This document shows positions 1 to 8,613 of a stretch of DNA of 54,430 nt, one piece after another. Every line of letters begins with the position of its first letter. The stretch's first letter is position 1. The notes beneath the pieces are model-generated. The model saw only the letters and a program-made list of their open reading frames with translations. It was not told the DNA's origin and ran no database searches. The stretch is from an uncultured Pirellulaceae bacterium (GTDB taxonomy: Bacteria > Planctomycetota > Planctomycetia > Pirellulales > Pirellulaceae), in NCBI GenBank assembly GCA_905480235.1, contig CAJQPP010000087.1, positions 1-54,430 of the forward strand. The letters run 5' to 3'. The position numbers and the translations under genes are program-made.

Positions 1-428
1 CCACCAGTCCAGCGCTTAGCAATCTGTTGAACTACTTACTGGATGCCCGTATTTGCGCGTTGGTTTCCATTCAAAATGGTATTTATACTCGTTACGCGGA
101 CGACATAACTATTTCCTTTGCCAAGGATCACCCTGTCAATCTGAAACCTTTATTGGCGATGGTATTTCAGATAATCAGGGAGCTTGGTTACGAGCCTCAT
201 TTAGGCAAAAAGTTTGCTGTGCGGCGTGCGCATCAACGTCAGGTTGTGAATGGGTTGGTGGTCAATGATCGAGCTAATTTACCACGCGAGACGCGACGCT
301 GGTTACGAGCGGTCCGACATCGTTCCGAGATTTACCGCCGCGGTGGCTTCCTCGTGTCACCGCCCACATTGACGAAGAATCAATTGGCTGGTTGGCACGC
401 CCTTCAGGTTATGATTAACCGACGGTAG
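1..428 (+). CDS. Retron-type reverse transcriptase, C-terminal part (5' end outside window)
   Basis: The reading frame is open from base 3 and has no start in the window, so the gene enters from the left. The first residues read TSPALSNL, which is the end of the (QGAP)TSP block of bacterial RTs. The catalytic YADD box lies at 93-104 inside YTRYADDITIS. About 50 residues later VNGLVVND (246-269) matches the block that follows the active site in retron RTs, and a short Arg-rich thumb-like end follows. Known family role: retron RTs copy part of a cognate structured RNA (msr-msd) into msDNA and usually act in phage defence with an effector. The ncRNA is expected 5' of the RT, outside this window. 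No effector gene follows on the same strand. A group II intron RT is less likely because there is no maturase or HNH domain after the thumb. Confidence 0.85.
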   Translation, partial: TSPALSNLLNYLLDARICALVSIQNGIYTRYADDITISFAKDHPVNLKPLLAMVFQIIRELGYEPHLGKKFAVRRAHQRQVVNGLVVNDRANLPRETRRWLRAVRHRSEIYRRGGFLVSPPTLTKNQLAGWHALQVMINRR

Positions 429-495
429 GCTTGGCACGAATCAGCGTGGAATCGCTCCGTGTTATCCTGTCAAAAGACCTGCCCTAATTTGAGTT

Positions 496-1227
496 TCATT
501 TCGCTTCGGCTTCGGGAGCGTTTTGATTTGGCCAGTAGATCGGAACATCGGCGATGAACTGTACGAGTTGTTGGGTTTCGGGATTCTGGATTTCGAGTTT
601 CCAGGCGTGCAAGGCGATCCATCGTGACCTCAGATCATCCGTTTGGGGACCGTAAGAGATGCGACTGCCGTAAAGTTCATCGCCCCAAATGGGAAAGCCT
701 CGGGAACTACTTTGCAGGCGGATCTGATGGCTGCGTCCGGTTTCCAGTTGTATTAACAATTGGCTGGACTGTTGATCGAGGCTTTGCTGTTGAAAGTGCA
801 AGACGGCGGATTGAGCACCTTCCTCAGATGCAGCACAGATTTCGGAACGAGCTTCCCCAGGGATTTTCCTCATGCTGTCTGTCCAGGTCCCCTTTTCGGG
901 ACTCGGCTGGCCCTGCACAACAGCTAAATATTGTTTGCCGACAACGCGTTTCTGGAATTGCTCGGCAAAAAATCGTGCGGTTTTTTTGTCTTTGGCGAAA
1001 ATCATCACACCGGATGCTGGTCGATCTAGACGATGTGGGATGCCGAGATAAACTTTACCGCGATTACCGGTTTGCAGGGCGAGGTATTGCCTGATTCGTA
1101 CTTCCATGCTGTCGATGCCCGAGGGAGCTTGGGTCAGCAGGCCACCTGGCTTAACGACCGCTAAAAAACGGTCAGTTTCTTGAATTATTTCAGGCTGAGG
1201 CACTGATCCGGAAAGCTGGTTATGCAC
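496..1227 (-). CDS. RluA-family RNA pseudouridine synthase
   Basis: This 243-aa protein isomerises uridine to pseudouridine in structured RNA, probably rRNA or tRNA. The family signature HRLDRPASG is at residues 65-73 with catalytic Asp68. The downstream block LETGRSHQIRLQ is the conserved RluA segment near the active site. There is no N-terminal S4 domain, so it resembles the short RluA/TruC-like members, and the exact target base cannot be read from sequence. The start is GTG at 1227, and no strong SD is visible. It converges with the RT fragment on its 3' side, separated by 67 bp. Confidence 0.9.
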   Translation of the reverse strand: MHNQLSGSVPQPEIIQETDRFLAVVKPGGLLTQAPSGIDSMEVRIRQYLALQTGNRGKVYLGIPHRLDRPASGVMIFAKDKKTARFFAEQFQKRVVGKQYLAVVQGQPSPEKGTWTDSMRKIPGEARSEICAASEEGAQSAVLHFQQQSLDQQSSQLLIQLETGRSHQIRLQSSSRGFPIWGDELYGSRISYGPQTDDLRSRWIALHAWKLEIQNPETQQLVQFIADVPIYWPNQNAPEAEAK

Positions 1228-1319
1228 AGAGATAGATTGCGATGGGACAGAAACGAAAGAATTGCCACATAGCGTAAGGGATTTGTGATATTTCGAAAGG
1301 GTTTGCTAAACGTTAGCCC

Positions 1320-1347
1320 TTGTCGGCCCCCGCGAAATCGCTAGACT
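1320..1347 (+). promoter_or_regulatory. Candidate sigma-70-like promoter for tRNA-Lys
   Basis: TTGTCG (1320-1325) and TAGACT (1342-1347) are separated by 16 bp and lie 34 bp upstream of the mature tRNA 5' end. They match the consensus boxes at about 3 and 4 of 6 positions. This is inferred from position and fit only. Confidence 0.35.
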
Positions 1348-1381
1348 AATCGCTTGCTCGTGAGCGCTAATTCGCGAGTTT

Positions 1382-1454
<73 letters not shown>

Positions 1455-1476
1455 CTCGGCCGAGGCCGAGTCTTCT
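1455..1476 (+). terminator. Hairpin directly after tRNA-Lys
   Basis: CTCGGCC and GGCCGAG form a self-complementary block (1455-1470) starting one base after the discriminator base, followed by TCTTCTT. The pyrimidine tail is short, so this may be a weak terminator or a 3' processing signal. Confidence 0.5.
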
Positions 1477-1757
1477 TGGAATCTCTATTCCGAAGCGCCG
1501 GACAGGGGATGACTTCCCGGCACCAAGACATCGCAACCACTGAAAAAGGATTTAGCACATCGCATAGGTTTACTTGTTCAGATGTGATCGTCAGACCCCC
1601 GCTCGTTTGTGGGATGGCAGTTTCTTGAGAAGTTGAACTCCGTCGGGCTGTTCGGCAGTCTGCGAAGTGGCGAATCAGATTTAATTCCCCTCCCTCCTCC
1701 ACCGCTAAACCACGACTGAAATTACCGCCGCTCTTCCTGCTCTCCCCAATATCCCCT

Positions 1758-3056
1758 ATGCGACCCCTTCTCCTCAGCCTCTTTGGATATTTCTGCGCTT
1801 CCCTTGTCTGCGGACAGGAAATTCAAGTGCCACCGGCGATCGATGGCATCTTTAACGAGTGGTCTAATTCTACTCAGCAATCGGTGTTCGATCCCGTGGG
1901 AGATGCTACCGGAGCTTTCGATATCAAGACCGTGGTCGTGCAAGATTTTGGTCTCGATTTGTACCTAGCCCTCGAATTGGAGTCGCCGCTCAATCTGCAG
2001 GCTGGGCCCAAAAAGGACGCCACGCTCAAGATCGATTTTGATCTAGGCGAGTGTGGTACGTTGTTGATCGATTTTCGGGGCCGTACAGCCAAGCTAAACA
2101 AAGGCGATTCCATTCGTACGGTGCCTTGGAGTGAATTGGGGTTTGTGTCCCTACCCACTTTCGCCGCCAAACGTTTCGAAATGAGGCTTGAATTAGGGCA
2201 ACTCGGGGTCGAGGCAGGCGATATCCTAGAAATAAATTTCAGTGGCTCAGACGATCTTGATAAGCCGATTCGGCACCGCTTTTCGACGTTGACGGTTAGC
2301 GAAAGGGTGCCGGAAAAATCCGTTCAGCAAACTCAGGCGGCGGACTTTCGGATAGCTAACATCAATACCTTGCGTAATGGCCTCGTCGACAGGACACGTG
2401 GGCCTTTGTTGAGGGCGGCAATCGAGTCTTCCGCGGCGGACATCATCTGTGTGCAAGAGGAATGGAAAAAAGACAAGTTTGATCGTGGCCTTAGCCTTCT
2501 ATCCGGAGAGCTCGCCGAAAACGCGATCTGGTTCGGCGGCTGTGGAATCCTATCACGCCACCCTATTGAGCGTTTACCGATGAAACTTGATCGAGCAGTT
2601 GCTGGTTTAGTGACTTTCAACGCCGGCCAGCAAGTTGTAGTAATCTCGGTTCACTTCAAAGCCGCTGGCTATGCCGGCAGTAAGGAAGATAAGCTGCGAA
2701 TTCAACAGGCTACGCAGCTGGTTGCTGAAATAGAAAAGATGCGAGACCAACAATTTGGCAAAGATGCCCAAGAGGCTCCCGTCATCGTCATTGGAGATTA
2801 CAACCTCGTCGGTAGTCGCAAGCCATTGGATATTCTGTTACGAGCAGGGCTTTCAGAGGTACTGCCGGTCCGCCAAGAAAATGGTTTTGCTCATACCTGG
2901 CAGGGGCTGAAAGAGAACGAGTCGTTTTGGCCAGGAAGGCTGGATCTCGTGACTCAATCGGGACTCAAGCCAATACATGCCATCGTGATGGACTCTGAAG
3001 CGAGTCGGTTCAGTGACCATTTCATGCTGGTGGGTGAGTTTGCCTTTCCAGAATAA
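1758..3056 (+). CDS. Exported endonuclease/exonuclease/phosphatase-family protein
   Basis: This 432-aa protein starts with a signal peptide (hydrophobic residues 3-18, probable cleavage near Gly19/Gln20). Residues about 24-180 look like a CBM9-type beta-sandwich of the 'IDGxxxEW' kind (IDGIFNEW at 29-36). Residues about 196-430 are a metal-dependent EEP (DNase I-like) domain: Asn201/Asn203 in NINT, Glu234/Glu235 in CVQEE, His299, GDYN at 346-349 and the terminal SDH at 419-421. It probably hydrolyses a phosphodiester or phosphomonoester outside the cytoplasm, but the substrate cannot be told (nucleic acid, sphingolipid or phosphoinositide are all possible). No SD precedes the ATG. The gene stands alone between tRNA-Lys and a kinase fragment. 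Confidence 0.85.
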   Translation: MRPLLLSLFGYFCASLVCGQEIQVPPAIDGIFNEWSNSTQQSVFDPVGDATGAFDIKTVVVQDFGLDLYLALELESPLNLQAGPKKDATLKIDFDLGECGTLLIDFRGRTAKLNKGDSIRTVPWSELGFVSLPTFAAKRFEMRLELGQLGVEAGDILEINFSGSDDLDKPIRHRFSTLTVSERVPEKSVQQTQAADFRIANINTLRNGLVDRTRGPLLRAAIESSAADIICVQEEWKKDKFDRGLSLLSGELAENAIWFGGCGILSRHPIERLPMKLDRAVAGLVTFNAGQQVVVISVHFKAAGYAGSKEDKLRIQQATQLVAEIEKMRDQQFGKDAQEAPVIVIGDYNLVGSRKPLDILLRAGLSEVLPVRQENGFAHTWQGLKENESFWPGRLDLVTQSGLKPIHAIVMDSEASRFSDHFMLVGEFAFPE

Positions 3057-3082
3057 CGAATGCTCATGGCTGTTGGCATAGC

Positions 3083-3301
3083 CTTTCCTTCACGGGCTTG
3101 GCCGGCCCCCCCAATTTCATGTCACCCGAACAGGTCCAGGCCGACGGGGCCGTGACCACGTCAACCGACCTGTTTTCGCTGGGATCGATTTTCTACACGT
3201 TGCTTACCGGGCAACCACCTTTCGAGGGCGGATCAACGGTGCAAACCCTCGGCAACGTCGTCGATAATGCACCGGTCGCACGGCACACCTTCTGTGACTG
3301 A
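3083..3301 (+). pseudogene. Fragment of a Ser/Thr protein kinase (activation loop to helix F)
   Basis: About 70 codons match the middle of a bacterial Hanks-type kinase. PNFMSPEQ is the end of the activation segment (APE equivalent), followed by STDLFSLGSIFYTLLTG and QPPFEG, the usual subdomain IX region. The catalytic loop, ATP site and the rest of the C-lobe are missing, and the frame has no plausible start. It therefore looks like the remnant of a large planctomycete kinase gene, truncated on both sides. It sits at the left border of an AT-rich, gene-poor stretch, which fits local decay or rearrangement. Confidence 0.75.
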
Positions 3302-4337
3302 GGACTACCGGGAAGTTCAGACAGCTTGAGGTCTTCGCGGAAATTGAGCTCCCATGTAGCTGAGAAACGAAGAGAACAGTTGAATGAAAAAAGACTTCTC
3401 GAGGACTGTTAGGGATAACAAGGTAGGAATTGGTTTAGTCTCACACAGGTATTGCCTGGGAAGCTGAGAGTTTTTCCAAGAGTTGAAAAATGAATAGTTT
3501 CTCAGCCCTCTCTGACCAGAGTGCAAAACCATTTAAAGACGTTTTTATTCGGAATGGAATCGAAGGTAGAGACGCCCCATTGTTAATTCGGAACTATTTC
3601 CCATCGGTTTTTGAATTTTATTCCTCTCAAAACGAAGCTTAAACAATCGATTGATTGAGGCTGGATAGCTGGGGTGTTTCAATTTACCAAGTGTCTTTCA
3701 CGCATCACTTTTGATACACCGATGCACCGCCTTACGGATGGTAGATGGTCTCGGGTTCATGGTTGGTGCGAGACGCGAGAACGCTAGGATCCTTCGCTAA
3801 AAAGCGGGTTTTCGAAATCGTAAAAAACCGGTCCCTATGCCTTTGCTTAGTCAAAATGCTTTTTTGTAAACACGAAAAAAATGTTCAATGGCGATCGGTT
3901 TTCCAATTGGAAATTCGAGTTTTGCCAGTTGGGATATTAGAAAAGTTACGCTCGATTTTTGATGGGACTCAAAAGCCGCTATCAAAAAATGCTGCCAAAA
4001 TTTGATTATACGTGGGTACAATTTTTTTGTGCCTGTTTTCGTTTCCATGTCAAAAATTGCTTGACTCAATGCGGAAATAAATGCATTTTGAATGTTGGTC
4101 ATTTTGTTAAGCGAAGACCTTGCGGTTCTTCAAAAGAAATGACTTGGGATTTATATACCGCACTCATCATCTTATCGACTCTTCTGTTATTGAATTTTTT
4201 GATTCACTGACAACACAACTCATCTACTCTTCATCTCATCTGTTTAGCAAAGGAGTTTTGCGACCGTTACCGCACGGATTCCGTGCACTAATTTCGAGCA
4301 ATTACGAAAATCCCTAAATGCTGAAAGGAAAGTGACG
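3302..4337. other. About 1 kb AT-rich region without a convincing gene
   Basis: The segment is visibly richer in A/T runs than its neighbours. The only open frames are short and lack SD sites and recognisable motifs. The best is an 83-codon frame on the minus strand (3851-4102), which starts with ATG but resembles nothing I know. The last 30 bases hold the SD of the LPMO gene. GCACGG-ATT-CCGTGC at about 4274-4288 can form a small hairpin in its likely leader. Confidence 0.5.
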
Positions 4338-5099
4338 ATGTCCAAACTTAAATTTTGGTTCGTCTTGGCTGTGTTCCCATTGGGAGCCATAGTCGCAGGT
4401 ACGATGGCCGCCTACGGGCATGGTACGGCAATATCTCCGCAGAGCCGAGTGTATCGGGTCTACCAAAGTAATCCGGAGAATCCCAATTTCGAATTGGCCC
4501 GCAACGCTGTTGATATGGATGGTAAAGGGGCCTATTACACTTGGAATCAAGTATCCAGAAACATCGCAGATGCGGTGAACAGTGGATTGCCTGAAGGCTT
4601 CGACTACTCACCGTGGGTCCCGGATGGTCAGTTGGCCAGCGGTGGTCGCGTTGATCAAAACCAATTTCCAGGTTTAACTTACGCCGGTTTGGATCAAGTC
4701 AGTTCTGAGTGGCCTACTGTACCTGTCGTCGCCGGAGAAACGATGTCCATTGATTTTTACGCAACGGCCGTCCATGAGCCGAGCGTATGGGACGTTTGGA
4801 TGACGACTCCCGATTGGGACCCGAATACGGAACTGAATTGGGGTCAAATGGAATTTTTGGGGCGTCCTGACCCTGTATTGACCGGGAATAATTTCAACTT
4901 CGATTTAGAAGTTCCTACCGATCGGGAAGGTCACCATGTGTTGTGGATTGCTTGGCAACGGGACGACCCCGTGGGCGAGGTGTTTTTCTCAACATCCGAT
5001 TTGATGATTTCCGCGGTTCCGGAACCCGGCACCGCCATGTTTGCAGGTTTTGGAGCTTTGTTTTGTTTGACGCGACGGCGTCGCAACAACTTAGTCTAA
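4338..5099 (+). CDS. PEP-CTERM-anchored lytic polysaccharide monooxygenase (AA10-like)
   Basis: This 253-aa exported protein has signal peptide residues 1-27, then His28-Gly-Thr at the predicted mature N-terminus. That His is one half of the copper-binding histidine brace. HGTAISPQSRVYR matches the AA10 N-terminal block. The second brace His is His146 in YATAVHEPS, followed by the typical WMTTPDWDPNTELNW segment. HHVLWIAWQRDDP and EVFFSTSD (axial Phe216/217) match the AA10 C-terminal strands. Residues 227-253 are a PEP-CTERM tag: VPEP, a hydrophobic stretch, then RRRR. Inferred role: oxidative cleavage of chitin or cellulose at the cell surface. The usual AA10 disulfide cysteines are absent (the only Cys lies in the tag helix). 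ATG 4338 is preceded by AAAGGAAAG (4324-4332), so it is preferred over GTG 4332. Confidence 0.85.
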   Translation: MSKLKFWFVLAVFPLGAIVAGTMAAYGHGTAISPQSRVYRVYQSNPENPNFELARNAVDMDGKGAYYTWNQVSRNIADAVNSGLPEGFDYSPWVPDGQLASGGRVDQNQFPGLTYAGLDQVSSEWPTVPVVAGETMSIDFYATAVHEPSVWDVWMTTPDWDPNTELNWGQMEFLGRPDPVLTGNNFNFDLEVPTDREGHHVLWIAWQRDDPVGEVFFSTSDLMISAVPEPGTAMFAGFGALFCLTRRRRNNLV

Positions 5100-5628
5100 A
5101 ACCATCGCTTCCTGAAACTTCACGATCGTTATCTGGGGTATCGTAAGATTGGCTAAACAGGCAACCTAATTAGGGGCATCAAAAAAACCAATGCATGGCA
5201 AAGAAGTTTATGTGTCGTCAGATGCGCGATGCAATCGGGGGAACAAAGCCATGACCGCCCTGTGAAGCGAACTGCGTTAGTCTGGTGACGTTTTTATCGC
5301 AGGCTTTTTATTTCAGGGAATGAAAGGTCTAAAACGGATATTAAAGAACTTTGTGAATCGCTGGGTCAGCTTTTTTGCGCGACGGCCCAGCGATTTTTTT
5401 GCCATCCAATAGACGCGATGTTTTTTGCATAGGGAGGCATTCGTTCTGCCCAATCCTTTCAAGCAGTCCGCACGTGGGAGGCTAGAATGCTTGAATCCGG
5501 AGCGTAAAAAGCTGTCTTGCCGTCCACTGTTTGATGGGGCCTTTTTTCGGAGGCAAAAATGGCAGGGGTTGCTGGTACGAAAAGACCGTGTCGGGGACGC
5601 AAGCACCGCGTTGACCTTACCGATTCCG
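5100..5628. other. Intergenic region between LPMO and methyltransferase genes
   Basis: Convergent intergenic DNA holding one clear terminator (listed separately). I see no supported gene. A 30-codon frame at 5320-5412 encodes a short cationic peptide, but it runs through the terminator hairpin. Confidence 0.5.
5357..5400 (+). terminator. Rho-independent terminator
   Basis: ATCGCTGGG (5357-5365) pairs with CCCAGCGAT (5386-5394), a 9-bp perfect stem with a 20-nt loop, followed by a run of T at 5394-5400. It is on the plus strand about 260 bp after the LPMO stop, so either the LPMO mRNA has a long 3' tail or an unrecognised short transcript ends here. Confidence 0.75.
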
Positions 5629-6432
5629 TTAATTGCGAGTGCCGACGACCTGAAAGGTTTGCGCGATGCTTTGGATAGATCGTGGGTTCTCTTCGTGTTG
5701 TCTTAATTCATCAATCCACGCAGCGATTTCTTCTTTATTGGCAAGGCCTTCTGCGATTGCAGTCTCTGCAATATTAGTCAGTGTCAGGCGAGCAATCGTT
5801 TTTCCAGGACCCTCTCGGAAAACAGGCATCGAGATGGCCGTCTGCACATCCTCGAATCCAGCGTCAAGAAAAAACGCTGGCAAACTAGGTCCGATCAGGG
5901 GATTAACACCTTTGCAACGGGCAGTTTCGCAGTAGAGCGCTTGGTACTTTTGAAACGCTGGAATTTTCGGCCAGTGTACGTGTGCGGAAATATCAATGTC
6001 TTCGATCACCAATTTGCCACGCGGACGTAAAGCGCGATGCATTTTTGCGATTGCCTCTGCGGGATCTGCTAAGTGTGATAACAAGAAACGTGAATAAACA
6101 ATATCGAATGAGTCTTTCTCATCCAGATCCTCCACACGACCCTGCCGCCATTCCACGTTGACCCCCTCGGCGGCACTCGATTCCCGAGCATGTTGTAAAA
6201 CCCCATCGTCCATTTCGACGCCAACCACTCGACCTGTGGGGCCAATCTTATTCGCAATTGAAATCGTAACTTCGCCACTGCCGCAACCGAGATCTAGAAC
6301 ATGTTTGCCAGGAGCGATATTTGCTCGCTCCAAAACCGCCATGCTAAAGGGGAGAATGGCTTGCGATAATACCTGCAAACGAGCGGCACCGGCATCACCA
6401 CCGCGAATAATGTAATGATCCTGGTTTGTCAT
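5629..6432 (-). CDS. Class I SAM-dependent methyltransferase
   Basis: This 267-aa cytoplasmic enzyme has the SAM-binding motif VLDLGCGSGE (residues 45-54), the acidic motif II residue in GVEMD (Glu73) and the motif IV/post-I block SFDIVYSRFLLSHL. It is a UbiE/Methyltransf_11-type fold. The substrate cannot be deduced. The C-terminal third (after about residue 165) is helical and family-specific. It is divergent from the zinc-ribbon gene, with an 18-bp perfect palindrome in the shared upstream region. ATG at 6432 has GGA at an acceptable distance. Confidence 0.85.
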   Translation of the reverse strand: MTNQDHYIIRGGDAGAARLQVLSQAILPFSMAVLERANIAPGKHVLDLGCGSGEVTISIANKIGPTGRVVGVEMDDGVLQHARESSAAEGVNVEWRQGRVEDLDEKDSFDIVYSRFLLSHLADPAEAIAKMHRALRPRGKLVIEDIDISAHVHWPKIPAFQKYQALYCETARCKGVNPLIGPSLPAFFLDAGFEDVQTAISMPVFREGPGKTIARLTLTNIAETAIAEGLANKEEIAAWIDELRQHEENPRSIQSIAQTFQVVGTRN

Positions 6433-6998
6433 GGGGATTCCATGAAAATTCTGTTTTGAGTAACAACTGACCCAATGGAGGCTACGGAAATTGGTCTGCC
6501 GCGCCTAGCCTTGCCTTCTGGGGGTTAAGAAATGGGTCACGCGTAATTGCGCGCTGGACTTTGAGGGCCGAGTTAACCAATTTAGTTGCGACAAGTCGCA
6601 ACGTTATAAGGATGGCATCATGCGTATGTGTCCCAAATTTGTCACGGATTGAAGTGAGGCTGTGAAAGTTGAAGCTACCAAGAACAACAGGTGAGGAGTG
6701 TGGCGTTGCGTACAGAAGTATGTGGTTTTCGGCCTGAAATCACCGCTTGTTGGTTTTTGGATCCATTTTTTTTGATGTCAAAATCGCGCAGTGCATGTGC
6801 GGTATTTGTTAGGGTGCTCGAGCTCCAGTTGGGTTTGTGACAAACAGAAGGATCAGCCACCGGAATTTAGCCGTCGACGAGGATTGGCATAGCAGTTGCC
6901 GCTTATTTGGTTATCTACTTTTCGCCGTTCAGCTAAATAAAAAAGAAAGAAAACGGCGCCCAATTGAGTTTTGTAAGCTATGTGGTACGGGAGTTTTT
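6433..6998. other. Divergent intergenic region with an 18-bp palindrome
   Basis: The 566 bp between two divergent genes contains the palindrome described separately. An in-frame extension of the downstream gene (from GTG 6837) crosses it and carries an extra CKLC pair, so the true start of that gene is not fully certain. Confidence 0.45.
6585..6602. promoter_or_regulatory. Perfect inverted repeat, operator-like
   Basis: GTTGCGAC-AA-GTCGCAAC is an uninterrupted 8-bp inverted repeat with a 2-bp centre and no T tail. It lies about 150 bp upstream of the methyltransferase start and about 400 bp upstream of the zinc-ribbon gene. Its size and symmetry fit a dimeric repressor site, but no regulator gene is adjacent. 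Confidence 0.45.
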
Positions 6999-7583
6999 AT
7001 GGAAGTTAGCATCAAACGAAACCGGCTTTATTACGGTTGTCCAAAATGTAATAAGCAGCTTCGGTCTGCTCTCGCTGATGCTGGTAAATTGGATCACTGC
7101 CCGATTTGCCGCCACTTATTCACGGTCCCAGGCGAATCTTTGGTCAAAGACGTCAATCCCGCTGACCTAGAGGAAGACGATCTTGAGCCGTGTTTGGAGA
7201 CAATAAAATCACCCGGACGGATAGACGCTATGGGCGATCTGTTGGAGGGTTGGCTTTGGAGACATTGGGTATTGGTGGCTGGATTGATCCTTTGGTCCCC
7301 GATGTATATTCCTATACCAGCCGGTTTTAAATCTCCAGAGGCGAAAAATTGGCAAGACTTGCCAACGCCACAAGACCGGTACGCCAGTCAGCAAATCGAT
7401 CCGAGTCCGAGTGTTTCGAATTGGACCTCAGTGCGACGCATATTTCGGGAGGTTCACGACGGCAATTGGTATGATGTGATTTACGATTCCGACTTTGATC
7501 GGTTTCTCAGGGTGCAATGCGAATCCAGTTATGAGCCTGAGGGGACGATCGATTTAATATCTTTCAAAAATCAATCACTGTAG
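6999..7583 (+). CDS. Zinc-ribbon membrane-associated hypothetical protein
   Basis: The 194-aa product begins with a double CxxC zinc ribbon: CPKC at residues 14-17 and CPIC at 34-37, followed by FTVPG. This domain is common at the N-terminus of planctomycete proteins of unknown function. A hydrophobic stretch at about 83-101 can span the membrane once. The C-terminal 90 residues have no motif I recognise. ATG 6999 is chosen because CGGGAG sits 5 nt upstream. A longer form from GTG 6837 would add another CKLC pair. Confidence 0.65.
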   Translation: MEVSIKRNRLYYGCPKCNKQLRSALADAGKLDHCPICRHLFTVPGESLVKDVNPADLEEDDLEPCLETIKSPGRIDAMGDLLEGWLWRHWVLVAGLILWSPMYIPIPAGFKSPEAKNWQDLPTPQDRYASQQIDPSPSVSNWTSVRRIFREVHDGNWYDVIYDSDFDRFLRVQCESSYEPEGTIDLISFKNQSL

Positions 7584-7717
7584 CTCACAAAGGGAAGTGA
7601 CGTTTTTGATTGTCAGGTCTTTTATGCGGCTTTGGATAATTAAGAAACAAGGAATTACGCGTCCGGTAAAATCACGCGACGCTGCAACGCAAAAAACGCT
7701 CGCTGCTTACATTGAGA

Positions 7718-8521
7718 TTACTCAACTACAATGCCCCGATAGTCACGTTCAGATTTTGGGTATTGTGGGTCCATCGCCCGTAGCTTGGAGAGCAGTAATT
7801 CGCTGAGAACGAGGTTTCGATACCATTTCCGATCCGCTGGAATGATGTGCCATGGTGCCTGCGGTGTATTGGTTTGAGTAATCGCCGCGTTGTAAGCCTC
7901 CCGATATTTCGCCCAGTATTTGCGTTCTTCTAAATCAGCAAGATTGACTTTCCAGTGTGCATCCGGATCGTCCATACGGGCCTGTAATCGTTCGCGCTGT
8001 TCGTCTTTGCTGATATGCAAATAGCATTTCACAATCGTAGTACCCGAATCGTGAAGCATTTCTTCGAAGTGATTGATTTGTTGGTAACGTTTCGACCAAA
8101 CTTCCTGGGGCACCAGATTGTGTACTCTCACAATCAATACATCTTCATAGTGAGAGCGATTAAAAATTCCGACATTACCTTTGCGGGGTACTTGGCGATG
8201 GACGCGCCAAAGGTAGTCATATTCCAGTTCGCTTGCGGAAGGTTTTTTGAAAGAGTAAACCTGAAAGCTTCTTGGATTGACCCCTCGTGTGACGCAGCGC
8301 ACAGAACTGTCTTTGCCGGCAGCGTCCATAGCTTGTAAAACCAACAACAAGGAACGTTTGTTTTCAGCGTATAGCTTTCTAGCCAAGAGTGCCATTTCCA
8401 CGTTGTTTTTTTCGATCTGCTGATACGCGGTTTTTTTATTGTGTTTTTCCCATTCAATTCTCGAATCGATTTGATCCAGGTCGCAATTTTCACCCGGCTT
8501 GAGCACGCATGGTTCTGGCAT
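7718..8521 (-). CDS. PPK2-family polyphosphate kinase (polyphosphate:nucleotide phosphotransferase)
   Basis: This 267-aa protein transfers phosphate between polyphosphate and nucleotides. The Walker A motif is MDAAGKDS (residues 65-72) in LLVLQAMDAAGKDS. The second signature, IFNRSHYEDVLIVRVH (119-134), carries the Walker B/lid region of the PPK2 family. The length fits the short single-domain PPK2 class that phosphorylates AMP or ADP, but the subclass (I, II or III) cannot be set by eye. ATG 8521 is chosen because AAAGGAT lies 6 nt upstream. A start 13 codons earlier lacks an SD. It follows the Rieske gene on the same strand with a 92-bp gap. Confidence 0.9.
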   Translation of the reverse strand: MPEPCVLKPGENCDLDQIDSRIEWEKHNKKTAYQQIEKNNVEMALLARKLYAENKRSLLLVLQAMDAAGKDSSVRCVTRGVNPRSFQVYSFKKPSASELEYDYLWRVHRQVPRKGNVGIFNRSHYEDVLIVRVHNLVPQEVWSKRYQQINHFEEMLHDSGTTIVKCYLHISKDEQRERLQARMDDPDAHWKVNLADLEERKYWAKYREAYNAAITQTNTPQAPWHIIPADRKWYRNLVLSELLLSKLRAMDPQYPKSERDYRGIVVE

Positions 8522-8613
8522 TTTGTATCCTTTGGGATGGTCGAAAAAGCGAGCAGGCAATCGTCTGCTGCCATGTCAGGTTCAAAAGTTCGCGGGAAAA
8601 CGAGTAACAGGCG

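Noticed and set aside
5320..5412. 30-codon cationic peptide frame
   Set aside because: It passes through the terminator hairpin, and the SD lies too close to the ATG.
7597..7806. Plus-strand 69-aa frame
   Set aside because: About half of it overlaps the PPK2 gene and it has no SD or motif.
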